Below, piece after piece: positions 18,901-27,820 of a stretch of 64,000 bases of DNA. Within the stretch, counting starts at the first letter, position 1; each line of letters begins with the position of its first letter. The DNA is taken from NCBI GenBank assembly GCA_964633465.1, contig CAZWGB010000001.1, positions 1 through 64,000 on the forward strand, written 5' to 3'. The notes below the pieces were generated by a model. It had not been told where the DNA came from, searched no databases, and was given only the letters and a program-made list of their open reading frames with translations. A program made the position numbers and the translations under genes. Origin of the DNA: DTSX01 sp964633465. Lineage in GTDB: Bacteria > Pseudomonadota > Gammaproteobacteria > Steroidobacterales > UBA11654.

Positions 18901-20746
18901 CTGTATTCTCATCGGGCAAAACCCGGACAGCTCCATCTGAAGCAGAAGAGGCCATCATTGCATAGGCTTTCAAGGCTAGACTTACCTCGCGATTTCGACT
19001 TGAGGGTTTCCAGGCACTTGATCCTGTTTCATCCATAGCAATTCTTCTGTTTTCAAGATCTTCTGGTAAAAGATTTACATTGATTTTTCTCTTGGGGATA
19101 TCAATATCAATAATGTCCCCATTTTTTATCAGCCCAATGGCTCCTCCAGAAGCTGCTTCAGGTGAAATATGCCCAATTGAAAGACCAGATGTTCCACCAG
19201 AGAATCTGCCATCAGTAATCAGGGCACATTTTTTCCCTAAGCCCTTTGACTTCAAGTAACTGGTTGGATACAGCATTTCTTGCATGCCTGGTCCACCTCT
19301 TGGCCCTTCGTATCGTATGACGATGACTTCACCGGCTTTGACTTCGTCGTTCAAAATACCTTCAATCGCATGGTCTTGACTTTCAAATATGTGTGCTGGG
19401 CCACTAAAAACCAAACTGTTTTCGTCAACACCAGCAGTTTTGACTATACAGCCATCCAAGGCAATGTTGCCCTTGAGCACTGCCAAGCCTCCATCAAGAC
19501 TATATGCATGATCAATTTCTCGAATACAACCTCGGCTTCGATCTAAGTCCAGTTCATCGTAACGTTTTTTTTGAGAAAATGGTTCAGTTGTTGGGATCAT
19601 TCCAGGTGCGGCTGAATAGAATTCCAGTACCTGTTTGTTAGGAGTTCTACTGATGTCCCATTTAGCGATTGCTGCTTGCATTGTTTTACTATGAATGGTG
19701 CCAGTATCCACATTAAGTAATTTTCCTTTTTCAAGCTGGCCAAGAATAGCCATCACTCCTCCTGCACGATGCACATCTTCCAAATGGTAGTGACTGCTTG
19801 GCGCTACTTTGCAAAGATTAGGCACGCGTCTGGACAGGCGATCAATATCTTCCATGGAAAAATCAAGATGTGCTTCTTTTGCTGCTGCTAGGATGTGCAA
19901 AACGGTATTGGTAGAACCACCCATTGCAATGTCTAGCGTCATTGCGTTTTCGAATGCTTTTTTACCAGCTATCTTACGAGGTAAAACCTCTGTATTGTTA
20001 TCTTCATAATAATCTTTTGCTAATTTAACAATCAGTTTTCCTGCATCCAAAAATAGCTGTTTTCTATCTGCGTGTGTTGCCAAGACACTCCCATTACCAG
20101 GCAATGCAAGGCCCAATGCTTCTACCAAGCAATTCATTGAGTTTGCAGTAAACATTCCCGAACACGACCCACAAGTTGGGCAGGCAGATCGTTCAATCGC
20201 AGCCAGATCCTCATCCGATACGGAATCGTCTCCAGCAAAGACCATTGCATCAATCAAATCGAGTGTAGTTTCCACACCCTTAACCTTGCTTTTTCCCGCC
20301 TCCATGGGACCACCAGAAACAAAAATGGTTGGTATATTCAACCGCATTGCTGCCATCAACATGCCGGGTGTAATTTTGTCACAGTTTGACAGGCAAACCA
20401 TTGCGTCTGCACAGTGAGCATTGACCATGTATTCTACTGCATCTGCTATGAGTTCTCGAGAAGGCAGGCTATAGAGCATGCCCGGGTGTCCCATAGCAAT
20501 TCCATCATCAACTGCAATGGTATTGAACTCTTTAGCAACCCCTCCTTGTACTTGGATTTCTTTAGCAACCAGTTGTCCTAAATCTTTGAGATGCACATGC
20601 CCCGGTACAAACTGAGTAAAAGAGTTTGCGATGGCAATAATTGGCTTGCCAAAATCATCATCAGTCATCCCTGTAGCACGCCAGAGAGCCCTAGCACCAG
20701 CCATATTTCTTCCATGTGTTGAGGTTTTTGATCTATATTCAGGCAT
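18893..20746 (-). CDS. ilvD: Dihydroxy-acid dehydratase
   Basis: A 617-residue iron-sulfur enzyme that dehydrates dihydroxyisovalerate and dihydroxymethylvalerate in valine and isoleucine synthesis. Cluster cysteines are visible at C122 in SNCDKITPG and C195 in CPTCGSCSG; the length equals the E. coli 4Fe-4S type (616 aa). The C-terminal part includes the [14 protein letters not shown] and DGRFSGG motifs. It overlaps npdG by 8 bases, so it leads the F420 operon; a metabolic reason for this pairing is not obvious, and it may simply lend a housekeeping promoter to the F420 genes. Confidence 0.96.
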   Translation of the reverse strand: MPEYRSKTSTHGRNMAGARALWRATGMTDDDFGKPIIAIANSFTQFVPGHVHLKDLGQLVAKEIQVQGGVAKEFNTIAVDDGIAMGHPGMLYSLPSRELIADAVEYMVNAHCADAMVCLSNCDKITPGMLMAAMRLNIPTIFVSGGPMEAGKSKVKGVETTLDLIDAMVFAGDDSVSDEDLAAIERSACPTCGSCSGMFTANSMNCLVEALGLALPGNGSVLATHADRKQLFLDAGKLIVKLAKDYYEDNNTEVLPRKIAGKKAFENAMTLDIAMGGSTNTVLHILAAAKEAHLDFSMEDIDRLSRRVPNLCKVAPSSHYHLEDVHRAGGVMAILGQLEKGKLLNVDTGTIHSKTMQAAIAKWDISRTPNKQVLEFYSAAPGMIPTTEPFSQKKRYDELDLDRSRGCIREIDHAYSLDGGLAVLKGNIALDGCIVKTAGVDENSLVFSGPAHIFESQDHAIEGILNDEVKAGEVIVIRYEGPRGGPGMQEMLYPTSYLKSKGLGKKCALITDGRFSGGTSGLSIGHISPEAASGGAIGLIKNGDIIDIDIPKRKINVNLLPEDLENRRIAMDETGSSAWKPSSRNREVSLALKAYAMMASSASDGAVRVLPDENTDA

Positions 20747-20903
20747 CTCTCTTTTTAATCTATTTAAGCGGTAATTTTCTTAGGATATTATTATCTCATT
20801 TATTGCTAATAATTCTAATTCTCATGGTACAGTAGTGTCAGAAAATTATTGATTTTTGATCGATTTGTCTCAAGTTTTTATATGGTATTTATCAGAATTT
20901 AAT

Positions 20904-23516
20904 ATGAGCGAACAAAAAAAAACAGCCAAAGTAATTGATTTAAATTCGTCGCAACAAAAATACTTCGAACAAGAATGGAAGACTGAATTAAATGAATGGA
21001 TAGAGTCTCTAGATTCTATCAAACACAGCTATGGCAGCCGACAAGTTAAGGAGCTTTTACGGTCCTTGCAAAACCATGCTTTAAGTAGCGGTGTTAGTCT
21101 TGGCGAGGCCACACTGAACACACCCTATAGAAACTCAATTCATGTGAGTGATCAGCCAGATTACCCAGGCGATATACAGATGGAGAAAAGAATTGAAAAT
21201 ATCATCCGTTGGAATGCTATGGCAATGGTTCTCCAGGCTAATGACAATGGTTCAGGAGTTGGAGGACATATTGCCACCTATGCTTCAGCAGCAACCCTCA
21301 TGGAAGTGATGCTAAATCACTTTGTTCGTTCAAGAACCGATGATTATCAAGGCGATATGTTTAATATCCAAGCACATGCTTCTCCAGGTATTTATTCAAG
21401 AGCTTTTTTAGAAGGACGATTAACCATTGAAGAGTTAGCTAATTTCAGAAGAGAATTACAACCCGATGGCGGTTTACCTTCTTATCCTCATCCAAGGAGA
21501 AGACCAAATTTGTGGCCAAGTCCGTGTGCATCTATGGGACTGAGTGCTGTTTCTGCAATCTACTATGCAAGGTTTGCAAAATATCTTGAAAATAGGGGTT
21601 TAACAGACAAAAAAGGCGGCAAAATCTGGGCCATTCTTGGTGATGGTGAGATGGACGAACCGGAAACTCTGGGTACCATCAATATTGCCTCAAGAGAAGG
21701 ACTGGATAATCTCATCTTTGTTGTTAATTGCAATTTACAACGTCTTGATGGACCGGTTAGAGGCAACGGCAAAATTATCCAAGAACTTGAAGCAGTTTTC
21801 AGAGGCTCACAATGGAATGTATTGAAGGTCATATGGGGCTCAGAATGGGATCCTTTATTTGCAATTGACCATAACGATGTAATGCAAAAAAGAATGGATG
21901 AAGTTTTAGACGGTGAATACCAAATGTATTCGGTGATATCAGGTAAAGAACAATTGAATCACTGGGCTAAAGACAATCCCGAGCTAAAAGAAATTATGTC
22001 CGGTCTTACTGATGAAGAAGTTAAAAAAATTAAGCGAGGAGGCTTTGATCGCAAAAAGCTATATGCAGCTTTTGAGCGAGCTGTGAACACCAAAGGCAAG
22101 CCTACCGTAATACTGATTAAAACCTTGAAAGGCTATGGGTTGGGTGAAAGAGCGGAAGGAACTAATACTACCCATCAAAAAAAGCAAATGTCTGATGATG
22201 AGCGACTGGAGATTGCACATCGACTTGATATACCGCTCAGTGAAAAAGCAATAAAAGAGGCCCAATTTTTTGTGCCAGATTCAGACTCAAAAGAGATGCA
22301 ATATCTACACGAGCAGCGGGAAAGACTCGGTGGGTATCAACCCATAAGATTCAATGATTGCAAATCTATAAAAACTCCTAGTATTGAAATTTTTCAGGAT
22401 TTCTTAGACGGTATTGACCGCTCTGTCTCCACCACACTTTCTTTGGTCAGAATGATTTCAAAACTTCTCAGAGATAAAGAATTGGGAAAATATTTAGTCC
22501 CCATTGTTCCGGATGAGGCGAGAACGTTTGGTATGGACGGTTTATTCCCACAGGCAGGAATCTATTCATCTGAAGGACAGAATTACGAACCGGTTGATGC
22601 TGGAACCCTTTCGCCTTATAAAGAAGCAAAGGATGGGCAAATTCTCCAGGAGGGTATTTGCGAAGCTGGCGCCTTGGCATCTTTTATGGCTGCAGGCACT
22701 GCTTATGCTCATTTTCAGCTACCCATGATTCCGTTTTACATTTTTTACTCAATCTTTGGGTTGCAACGAGTCGGTGACATGGTTTGGGCTTGTGGTGATG
22801 CATTGACACGTGGTTTCTTGATCGGCGGCACTGCAGGCAGGACAACACTGAATGGCGAGGGAGTTCAACACCAGGATGGTCATTCACATGTTTTAGCTGC
22901 GACCTATCCTAACTTGATGACCTACGATCCATGTTTTGCTTATGAATTGGCGATAATCATTCGAGAGGGCATTCGAAGGATGTATGAGGAGCAAGAAGAT
23001 ATTTTCTACTACTTAACCGTTTACAATGAAAATCATACCCATCCGAAGATGCCAGAGGGAGTAGAAGAGGGAATCTTGAAGGGAATTTATTGCTTTAATA
23101 GAGGACCAGAATCTTTAAAGAAAAAATATAAAGGGGAGCCAATCCATCTTTTGGGCAGTGGGAGCATCATGCAACAGGTTATCAAAGCACAAAAACAATT
23201 AATTGATCAGGGTATCCCAACCGATGTTTGGAGTGTTACCAGCTACAACTTACTGCATAAAGACTACGTTGATTGCCAACAAACAGGCAAAGATCCTTAT
23301 CTGGTTCAAGTATTAAAAAATGAGTTCGGTCATTTTATTGCAGTTAGCGATTACATGAGATTGCTTCCAGATAGCCTTGCTCACTTGTTCCCTGGCAACT
23401 TTACCTCCCTTGGAACCGATGGATATGGTCTCAGCGAGTCAAGAGATGAACTGAGAAATTATTTTGGTATCAGTACGGAATCTATTGTTGACAAGGTCGT
23501 TGAAATCACTAAGTAA
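20904..23516 (+). CDS. aceE: Pyruvate dehydrogenase E1 component, homodimeric type
   Basis: An 870-residue thiamine-diphosphate enzyme that decarboxylates pyruvate and acetylates the E2 lipoyl domain. ThDP- and magnesium-binding region: GDGEMDEPE followed by NCNLQRLDGPV; the active-site stretches AHASPGIYSRAFLEG and GEGVQHQDGHSH match E. coli AceE. The frame is open from 20856, but the ATG at 20904 (MSEQKK) resembles known starts better; no good ribosome site is visible at either. The E2 (aceF) and E3 genes do not follow, unlike the usual aceEF-lpd order. Homodimeric E1 relatives acting on other 2-oxoacids exist, so substrate is likely but not certain. Confidence 0.88.
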   Translation: MSEQKKTAKVIDLNSSQQKYFEQEWKTELNEWIESLDSIKHSYGSRQVKELLRSLQNHALSSGVSLGEATLNTPYRNSIHVSDQPDYPGDIQMEKRIENIIRWNAMAMVLQANDNGSGVGGHIATYASAATLMEVMLNHFVRSRTDDYQGDMFNIQAHASPGIYSRAFLEGRLTIEELANFRRELQPDGGLPSYPHPRRRPNLWPSPCASMGLSAVSAIYYARFAKYLENRGLTDKKGGKIWAILGDGEMDEPETLGTINIASREGLDNLIFVVNCNLQRLDGPVRGNGKIIQELEAVFRGSQWNVLKVIWGSEWDPLFAIDHNDVMQKRMDEVLDGEYQMYSVISGKEQLNHWAKDNPELKEIMSGLTDEEVKKIKRGGFDRKKLYAAFERAVNTKGKPTVILIKTLKGYGLGERAEGTNTTHQKKQMSDDERLEIAHRLDIPLSEKAIKEAQFFVPDSDSKEMQYLHEQRERLGGYQPIRFNDCKSIKTPSIEIFQDFLDGIDRSVSTTLSLVRMISKLLRDKELGKYLVPIVPDEARTFGMDGLFPQAGIYSSEGQNYEPVDAGTLSPYKEAKDGQILQEGICEAGALASFMAAGTAYAHFQLPMIPFYIFYSIFGLQRVGDMVWACGDALTRGFLIGGTAGRTTLNGEGVQHQDGHSHVLAATYPNLMTYDPCFAYELAIIIREGIRRMYEEQEDIFYYLTVYNENHTHPKMPEGVEEGILKGIYCFNRGPESLKKKYKGEPIHLLGSGSIMQQVIKAQKQLIDQGIPTDVWSVTSYNLLHKDYVDCQQTGKDPYLVQVLKNEFGHFIAVSDYMRLLPDSLAHLFPGNFTSLGTDGYGLSESRDELRNYFGISTESIVDKVVEITK

Positions 23517-23590
23517 TCGCCTTCATTTCTTATGCTTTAAAAAGATTGTGTAAGTCTCTCACTTAACAGCTAAACAAGATTTTAAAAAAA

Positions 23591-24781
23591 ATGAGAAATT
23601 TTGAGATAGATAGTTCAGAAATTTTAAAACCACAAGATTGGGCTTTTCCTGTTCCTATTTCATATGGTCCAGGAAGATTGAGCGAGATCGGTAAATTTTG
23701 CGAATCACTAAAGATTAAAAATCCACTAATAGTTACAGATCGCGGCAGTATAGAATTACCTTTTGTTGAAGAACTAAAAAAGTTTTTAATCCAATCAAAT
23801 ATAGGTTCAGATCTCTTTTTTGAAATTTCACCAAACCCACGAGATGACGAAATAGCGAGCGGTAGTTCCAAGTTTCGCTCAGGAAAGCACGATTCAATAA
23901 TAACAATAGGTGGGGGTAGTGCAATGGATGGTGGAAAAGCTATTTGTTTAACTGCTAATAACGACATCCCACTTTGGGATTTTGAGCTTGAGCAACCCTC
24001 TCCACAGTTAAGTAAAGACAATCCTTTTCCAAAATTAATCTGTATTCCAACAACAGCAGGTACTGGAGCAGAAACAGATAGCACAGCTATGGTTACGCAT
24101 CTTGAAAAACGTATGAAGTTTTGTATTTTTCATCCCGAGTTAAAACCTTCGTTAGCCCTCCTTGATCCAGAATTAACATTACAGCTGCCTGCTACCTTAA
24201 CTGCCTGGACTGGAGCAGATGCAATGACACATGCTATAGAGGGATATTGTGTGAGCGGATTTAACCCGATGTGTGATGGCGCTGCTTTGGAAAGTCTCTC
24301 GTTAATTTCAAAGAGTCTTTATTTAGCTGTTGAGGAACCTCAAAATCTGGCCGCACGTGGTGGTATGCTTGTAGCTTCCTGTCTTGGCGGCATTGCATTC
24401 TTAAAAGGATTGGGTCTAGTGCATGCCATATCACATATGGTCGGCGCGGAGTATAACACTCATCATGGGCTTACAAATGCAATAGTTTTACCTGTCGTTT
24501 TACGTTTCAATTTACCAACTATGGAAGAAAAAGTTAGACGAATGTCTGAGGCCATGCAATTTGATGATCATTCAGTTGGATCGTTTATATCCAATATTGA
24601 AAAACTTTTGGATAGAATTCAAATTCCCCGAAGTCTAAGCGAGATAGGCGTACCCGCAAGTTGCGCAGGCAGAATTACAGAAAAAGCTATGAAAGATCTG
24701 GCTTATGCAACCAACCCAAGGTCAGCAACCTTTAAGGAAATGCATGAGTTGGTTCTGGCAAGTATAAAGAAGGCAAGATAA
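23591..24781 (+). CDS. Iron-containing (type III) alcohol dehydrogenase
   Basis: A 396-residue NAD(P)-dependent dehydrogenase of the Fe-ADH superfamily. The N-terminal nucleotide domain contains IGGGSAMDGGKAI, and the metal-binding C-terminal domain has the aspartate and histidine of TGADAMTHAIEGY plus histidines in HAISHMVGAEYNTHHG, which together form the usual D-H-H-H site. Members oxidise alcohols or reduce aldehydes; the substrate is unknown. It is 74 bases after aceE and 3 bases before an amidase gene, so a dehydrogenase-amidase operon is likely. Confidence 0.88.
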   Translation: MRNFEIDSSEILKPQDWAFPVPISYGPGRLSEIGKFCESLKIKNPLIVTDRGSIELPFVEELKKFLIQSNIGSDLFFEISPNPRDDEIASGSSKFRSGKHDSIITIGGGSAMDGGKAICLTANNDIPLWDFELEQPSPQLSKDNPFPKLICIPTTAGTGAETDSTAMVTHLEKRMKFCIFHPELKPSLALLDPELTLQLPATLTAWTGADAMTHAIEGYCVSGFNPMCDGAALESLSLISKSLYLAVEEPQNLAARGGMLVASCLGGIAFLKGLGLVHAISHMVGAEYNTHHGLTNAIVLPVVLRFNLPTMEEKVRRMSEAMQFDDHSVGSFISNIEKLLDRIQIPRSLSEIGVPASCAGRITEKAMKDLAYATNPRSATFKEMHELVLASIKKAR

Positions 24782-24784
24782 AAG

Positions 24785-26251
24785 ATGGTTGTGAAGGTAG
24801 AGGTGGGACTTGAAGATCTATCTGCAGAAAAAATTGTTTCCCAAATTTTTTCAAAACAAATAACTGCTGAAGAAGTTGTTTCACATTATCTCGCACGCAT
24901 AAATAGGTTCAATCATTCTTTAAAAGCTATTGTTTCGCTTAAAGATGAGGAAACAATTAGAGAAGAAGCTAAAAATAAACAACTGCGACAAATTAATAAA
25001 TACCCAGACAAATTATTATTTGGTCTTCCCTTAGCAGTTAAAGATCTATTTGATGTAAAAGGACTTCCAACATCTCATGGTTTGCCGGAGTTTAAGAACA
25101 ATATAGCAACTAAAAACTCCATAATAGTCGAACGCCTAATAAATCATGGCGCAATAATAATTGGTAAAACCAATACCCCTGAACTGGGAGTAGGCTCTCA
25201 CACCACGAATAAGCTATTTGGTGCTACAGCAAATGTTTACGATACTGCAAAATCAGCTGGGGGCTCCAGCGGTGGTGCGGCCTCGGCAGTAGCAGCATCT
25301 CTGATTCCTTTTGCAGATGGTTCAGATATGATGGGATCGTGTCGTAATCCTGCTGCGTATGCAAACCTATATGGATTTAGGCCAACACCTGGCTTAATTC
25401 CTGAACATCGAAATGTTAAAACAGATAATAAATTTCCACTTTTATCTACTCCCGGTTGCTTGGCTCGAACCCCTAATGAAATGGGGTTGTTGCTTGATGC
25501 AATAACTGGAAAACATGCATCGGACCCATTCTCTTTCAATGCTTTATCTTCTTTCAGAGAAAATCAAATGAGTGACGATGCATTTTCCAAGCTCAAAATA
25601 GGGTGGCTTTCAGATATGAATGGTCACTATGAATTTGAGACCGGAATAATAGATATGTGTGAAAAAGTACTGAATGGTCTAGAGACAACCAAAGTCCAAG
25701 TTGAGCACTTAAAATCACAGATTAGCCCAACAGATTTGTGGGATAGTTGGACAACTCTTCGTGCAAAAAATATTTTTGATGAATTAAGTGAAATCAATTT
25801 AATCAATCAAGTCAGTTTGGGCTTTCCAGTTCAATGGGAATATCAAAAAGGGGAGAAAATAAAATTTGATGATACTGAATTGGCCTTGGTGCAAAGAAAA
25901 AAATGTATGGATCAGGCGGAAAAGCTTTTTAAAAATTTTGATTTTCTTGTTATACCTTCTGCACAAATTTTTCCTTTTAAAAAAGAATTAAACTATCCTG
26001 AAAAAATTTCTGGACACACTTTAGATACTTATCATCGATGGATGGAGGTTGTAATTCTTGCAAGCTTGCTGGGTTTACCGGCAATATCAGTACCTGTGGG
26101 ATTTAATCAAAAAGGTTTACCTATGGGAATGCAGATTATTGGGAAAAAAGGTGATGACTTGAAAGTGGTTTCTTTTGCTAAGAAATATGAAGAGCTCTTC
26201 ACTTTTTCTCAAAACAGGCCTAAAAATTTTTTTAACTTAAAGACACCCTGA
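24785..26251 (+). CDS. Amidase-signature family amide hydrolase
   Basis: A 488-residue hydrolase of the amidase-signature family. The Ser-cisSer-Lys triad regions are visible: lysine in LAVKDLFDVKG, the cis-serine in GGSSGGAASAVAA, and the nucleophilic serine in DMMGSCRNPA, where the usual DTGGS is altered to DMMGS. No signal peptide is evident, so it should be cytoplasmic. It is not GatA by context. The natural amide is unknown; pairing with the iron alcohol dehydrogenase suggests stepwise breakdown of one compound. Confidence 0.85.
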   Translation: MVVKVEVGLEDLSAEKIVSQIFSKQITAEEVVSHYLARINRFNHSLKAIVSLKDEETIREEAKNKQLRQINKYPDKLLFGLPLAVKDLFDVKGLPTSHGLPEFKNNIATKNSIIVERLINHGAIIIGKTNTPELGVGSHTTNKLFGATANVYDTAKSAGGSSGGAASAVAASLIPFADGSDMMGSCRNPAAYANLYGFRPTPGLIPEHRNVKTDNKFPLLSTPGCLARTPNEMGLLLDAITGKHASDPFSFNALSSFRENQMSDDAFSKLKIGWLSDMNGHYEFETGIIDMCEKVLNGLETTKVQVEHLKSQISPTDLWDSWTTLRAKNIFDELSEINLINQVSLGFPVQWEYQKGEKIKFDDTELALVQRKKCMDQAEKLFKNFDFLVIPSAQIFPFKKELNYPEKISGHTLDTYHRWMEVVILASLLGLPAISVPVGFNQKGLPMGMQIIGKKGDDLKVVSFAKKYEELFTFSQNRPKNFFNLKTP

Positions 26252-26298
26252 GTAACTTGCCTAAATGGAGAGGGGGATTATTCCTAAGGTTGCCTGGT

Positions 26299-27192
26299 CT
26301 ATTGTTTCAATTCATCGGCAATTCTTTTAATGTGTTCCGGTCTTGTTGTGCAGCAGCCACCAACCACATAAGCGCCCTCATCAATCCAAATTTTAGCCTC
26401 TTTTGCATATTCCTCAGCTGTAATGGGCAGGGTATTTGCATAGTGATTTACATCTATATCTACAGTTTCTCCCAGATCCTGAATTGATTTTTGTTCTTTG
26501 AGTTTTCTAGAGTTGGCATAGATTCCAAAATTTATTGCTTTTTTAAGTATTCCTATTGTATTTGTGGCTATATCAGCAGCACAGCAGTTGATTAACTGGC
26601 ATTCGATATCCAACTGATTGGCCTCCGTTATGGCGTCTATTAATTTTTCCCCACTGGGTAATGTGTCTCCTGAAACCCCTTTGTTGGTCCAGCTCAGCCA
26701 AACATGGTCACTAAATTCCAAGGCATTCTTTGCTGCATTGATGCCTTCTCTAATGGAACCCATTGTTTCACATATGATTAAGTCCACGTTTTGTTGTATG
26801 AATGATCCAAGATTTGAATAATAGTCATCAAGCACATCATTGCTGGGTGTAAGGTCTGGCCGAAAATTGGTCTCAATAGGTGGAAAGGATCCGGCTATGA
26901 GAACCTCAGGAAATCCTTGTCTAGATTCTTCAGCTAGATCAATTGCCAATCTGGTTAGATTTTCAAATTCGCTTTCAATGCCTTCTCTTTTGAGTATGTT
27001 TGGTGTGACGTAGTAATTGTTGGTGATGATCACATTACAGCCTGCTTTGATGTTGTCTTTATGTATTTCAACCACTGCATTGGGAGATTTAATTAGTGCC
27101 GAGACCGACCAAATGGAAGTTTTCCAATCAGGGACCTCAAAGCCACGTTGATGCAGTTCATCACCCATGCCGCTGTCTAGAAGATATTTCAT
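26299..27192 (-). CDS. Homocysteine S-methyltransferase family protein
   Basis: A 297-residue zinc-dependent TIM-barrel methyltransferase (Pfam S-methyl_trans), which forms methionine from homocysteine and a donor such as S-methylmethionine, SAM or betaine. Zinc cysteines are probable at C203 (INCC) and C280/C281 (GGCCTT). Other family marks are an early LLDSGMG and CETMGS. A SAM-II-like riboswitch and terminator lie upstream, with a small HTH gene in between (24 bases before this start), consistent with repression by SAM. No ribosome site is obvious, so translation may be coupled to the HTH gene. MmuM is the nearest well-known type; the donor is unknown. Confidence 0.87.
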   Translation of the reverse strand: MKYLLDSGMGDELHQRGFEVPDWKTSIWSVSALIKSPNAVVEIHKDNIKAGCNVIITNNYYVTPNILKREGIESEFENLTRLAIDLAEESRQGFPEVLIAGSFPPIETNFRPDLTPSNDVLDDYYSNLGSFIQQNVDLIICETMGSIREGINAAKNALEFSDHVWLSWTNKGVSGDTLPSGEKLIDAITEANQLDIECQLINCCAADIATNTIGILKKAINFGIYANSRKLKEQKSIQDLGETVDIDVNHYANTLPITAEEYAKEAKIWIDEGAYVVGGCCTTRPEHIKRIADELKQ

Positions 27193-27216
27193 AATGTTTT
27201 TTTAAATATTGAATTC

Positions 27217-27396
27217 TTAATGGTCTTCTTCAAATCGAGAGATCGTACAAATTGAAAGGCCTGTTAAATGTTTAATTTCCCGATGCGTGTATCCCTGATC
27301 CAGTAAATGAATAACAAGGGGAGTTGTATTAGAGTATCTTTCTTTTTTGCTACCAATGCTCATCTCATCGTCATTGATGTAATCGTTTTTCTTCAT
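27217..27396 (-). CDS. 59-residue helix-turn-helix protein
   Basis: A short minus-strand frame starts at ATG 27396 behind a good AGGAG ribosome site 10 bases away and ends at TAA 27217-27219. Residues about 28-56 (VIHLLDQGYTHREIKHLTGLSICTIS, split here: VIHLLDQGYTHREI, KHLTGLSICTIS) form a clear HTH closely resembling the TrpR/YerC-like helix-turn-helix encoded at 59861-60175 (LLYEGYTYREI, NKISGVSITTVAR). The family is otherwise larger, so this looks like a minimal or trimmed DNA-binding protein. Lying between the riboswitch and the methyltransferase, it may be a regulator of methionine genes; that is inference. Confidence 0.7.
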   Translation of the reverse strand: MKKNDYINDDEMSIGSKKERYSNTTPLVIHLLDQGYTHREIKHLTGLSICTISRFEEDH

Positions 27397-27429
27397 TTAT
27401 TATTTCTCCTTACTTATCTTGAGTCCATT

Positions 27430-27463
27430 AAAAAAAAACTTGCCAGCATTTGCTAAACAAGTT
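27430..27463 (-). terminator. Intrinsic terminator between riboswitch and HTH gene
   Basis: Minus-strand AACTTG (27463-27458) pairs with CAAGTT (27442-27437) with an inner AGC/GCT stem; a run of nine T in the transcript direction (27438-27430) follows. Located directly downstream of the SAM-II-like element and 34 bases before the HTH gene start, it is suited to transcription attenuation. Confidence 0.8.
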
Positions 27464-27480
27464 CTCGATCAAAGTAGAGA

Positions 27481-27535
27481 TCCTCTTTAGCGGTATTTAT
27501 TAAGCACCCGCAAGCCGGTACAAATCGGTGCTATG
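27481..27535 (-). promoter_or_regulatory. SAM-II-like riboswitch
   Basis: On the minus strand the P1 stem is AGCACC (27532-27527) with GGTGCT (27508-27503). The loop begins GATTT and ends TTGCG, then come TAATAAAT, GCTAAA (27491-27486) and AGAGGA. This order and spacing match the SAM-II (metA) aptamer, including the GAUUU, UUGC, AUAAAU and GCUAAA elements. A pseudoknot between loop GCGG and CCGC is possible. The downstream gene makes methionine, the expected regulon. Assigned by memory of the consensus, not by a covariance search. Confidence 0.7.
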
Positions 27536-27542
27536 TCATGAA

Positions 27543-27570
27543 GTATTAACTGCAATTAAGAAATAATCAA
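27543..27570 (-). promoter_or_regulatory. Probable promoter of the riboswitch transcript
   Basis: Minus-strand TTGATT (27570-27565) and TAATAC (27548-27543) are separated by 16 bases. Initiation about 7 bases downstream would begin the RNA almost exactly at the first riboswitch stem, which supports the pair despite the weak -10 match. Confidence 0.45.
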
Positions 27571-27607
27571 GTATTAATTCTGCTATAGATATTGCCTTAG
27601 GGAATAA

Positions 27608-27814
27608 TCAAAAATTTATTTTAGGAGATTTATCCGTTTGGTAATAATAAATGTACAAAATCGGCAATAATCCTGCTGAATTGATTATAAATAAAACGAG
27701 AAACCATCCAAGTTGTCGGTTTCTAGCAGCCTTCCAAAGGGAAATTGCTTTCCAAGTTATAGACCATATAATCAAAGGGATCATCCAATAATAAAGTAAT
27801 GGTTGCTCAAGCAT
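27608..27814 (-). CDS. DUF5652-type small membrane protein
   Basis: A 68-residue protein with two hydrophobic helices, about residues 8-27 and 37-57. The pattern WKAISLWKAARNRQLGWF followed by a helix ending NSAGLLPILYIYYY matches the DUF5652 type, often annotated simply as a membrane protein. No function is known. It is the last of four minus-strand genes (kinase-like, methyltransferase-like, flavin-reductase-like) with short gaps and overlaps, so it is probably in that operon. Confidence 0.7.
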   Translation of the reverse strand: MLEQPLLYYWMIPLIIWSITWKAISLWKAARNRQLGWFLVLFIINSAGLLPILYIYYYQTDKSPKINF

Positions 27815-27820
27815 TTTCGC

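Noticed and set aside
18901..18936. Longer start for the F420 reductase gene
   Set aside because: The extra 12 residues lie inside ilvD codons and precede the Rossmann motif without family similarity.
26257..26487. 76-residue plus-strand frame after the amidase gene
   Set aside because: It is antisense to the C-terminus of the homocysteine methyltransferase and lacks a ribosome site.
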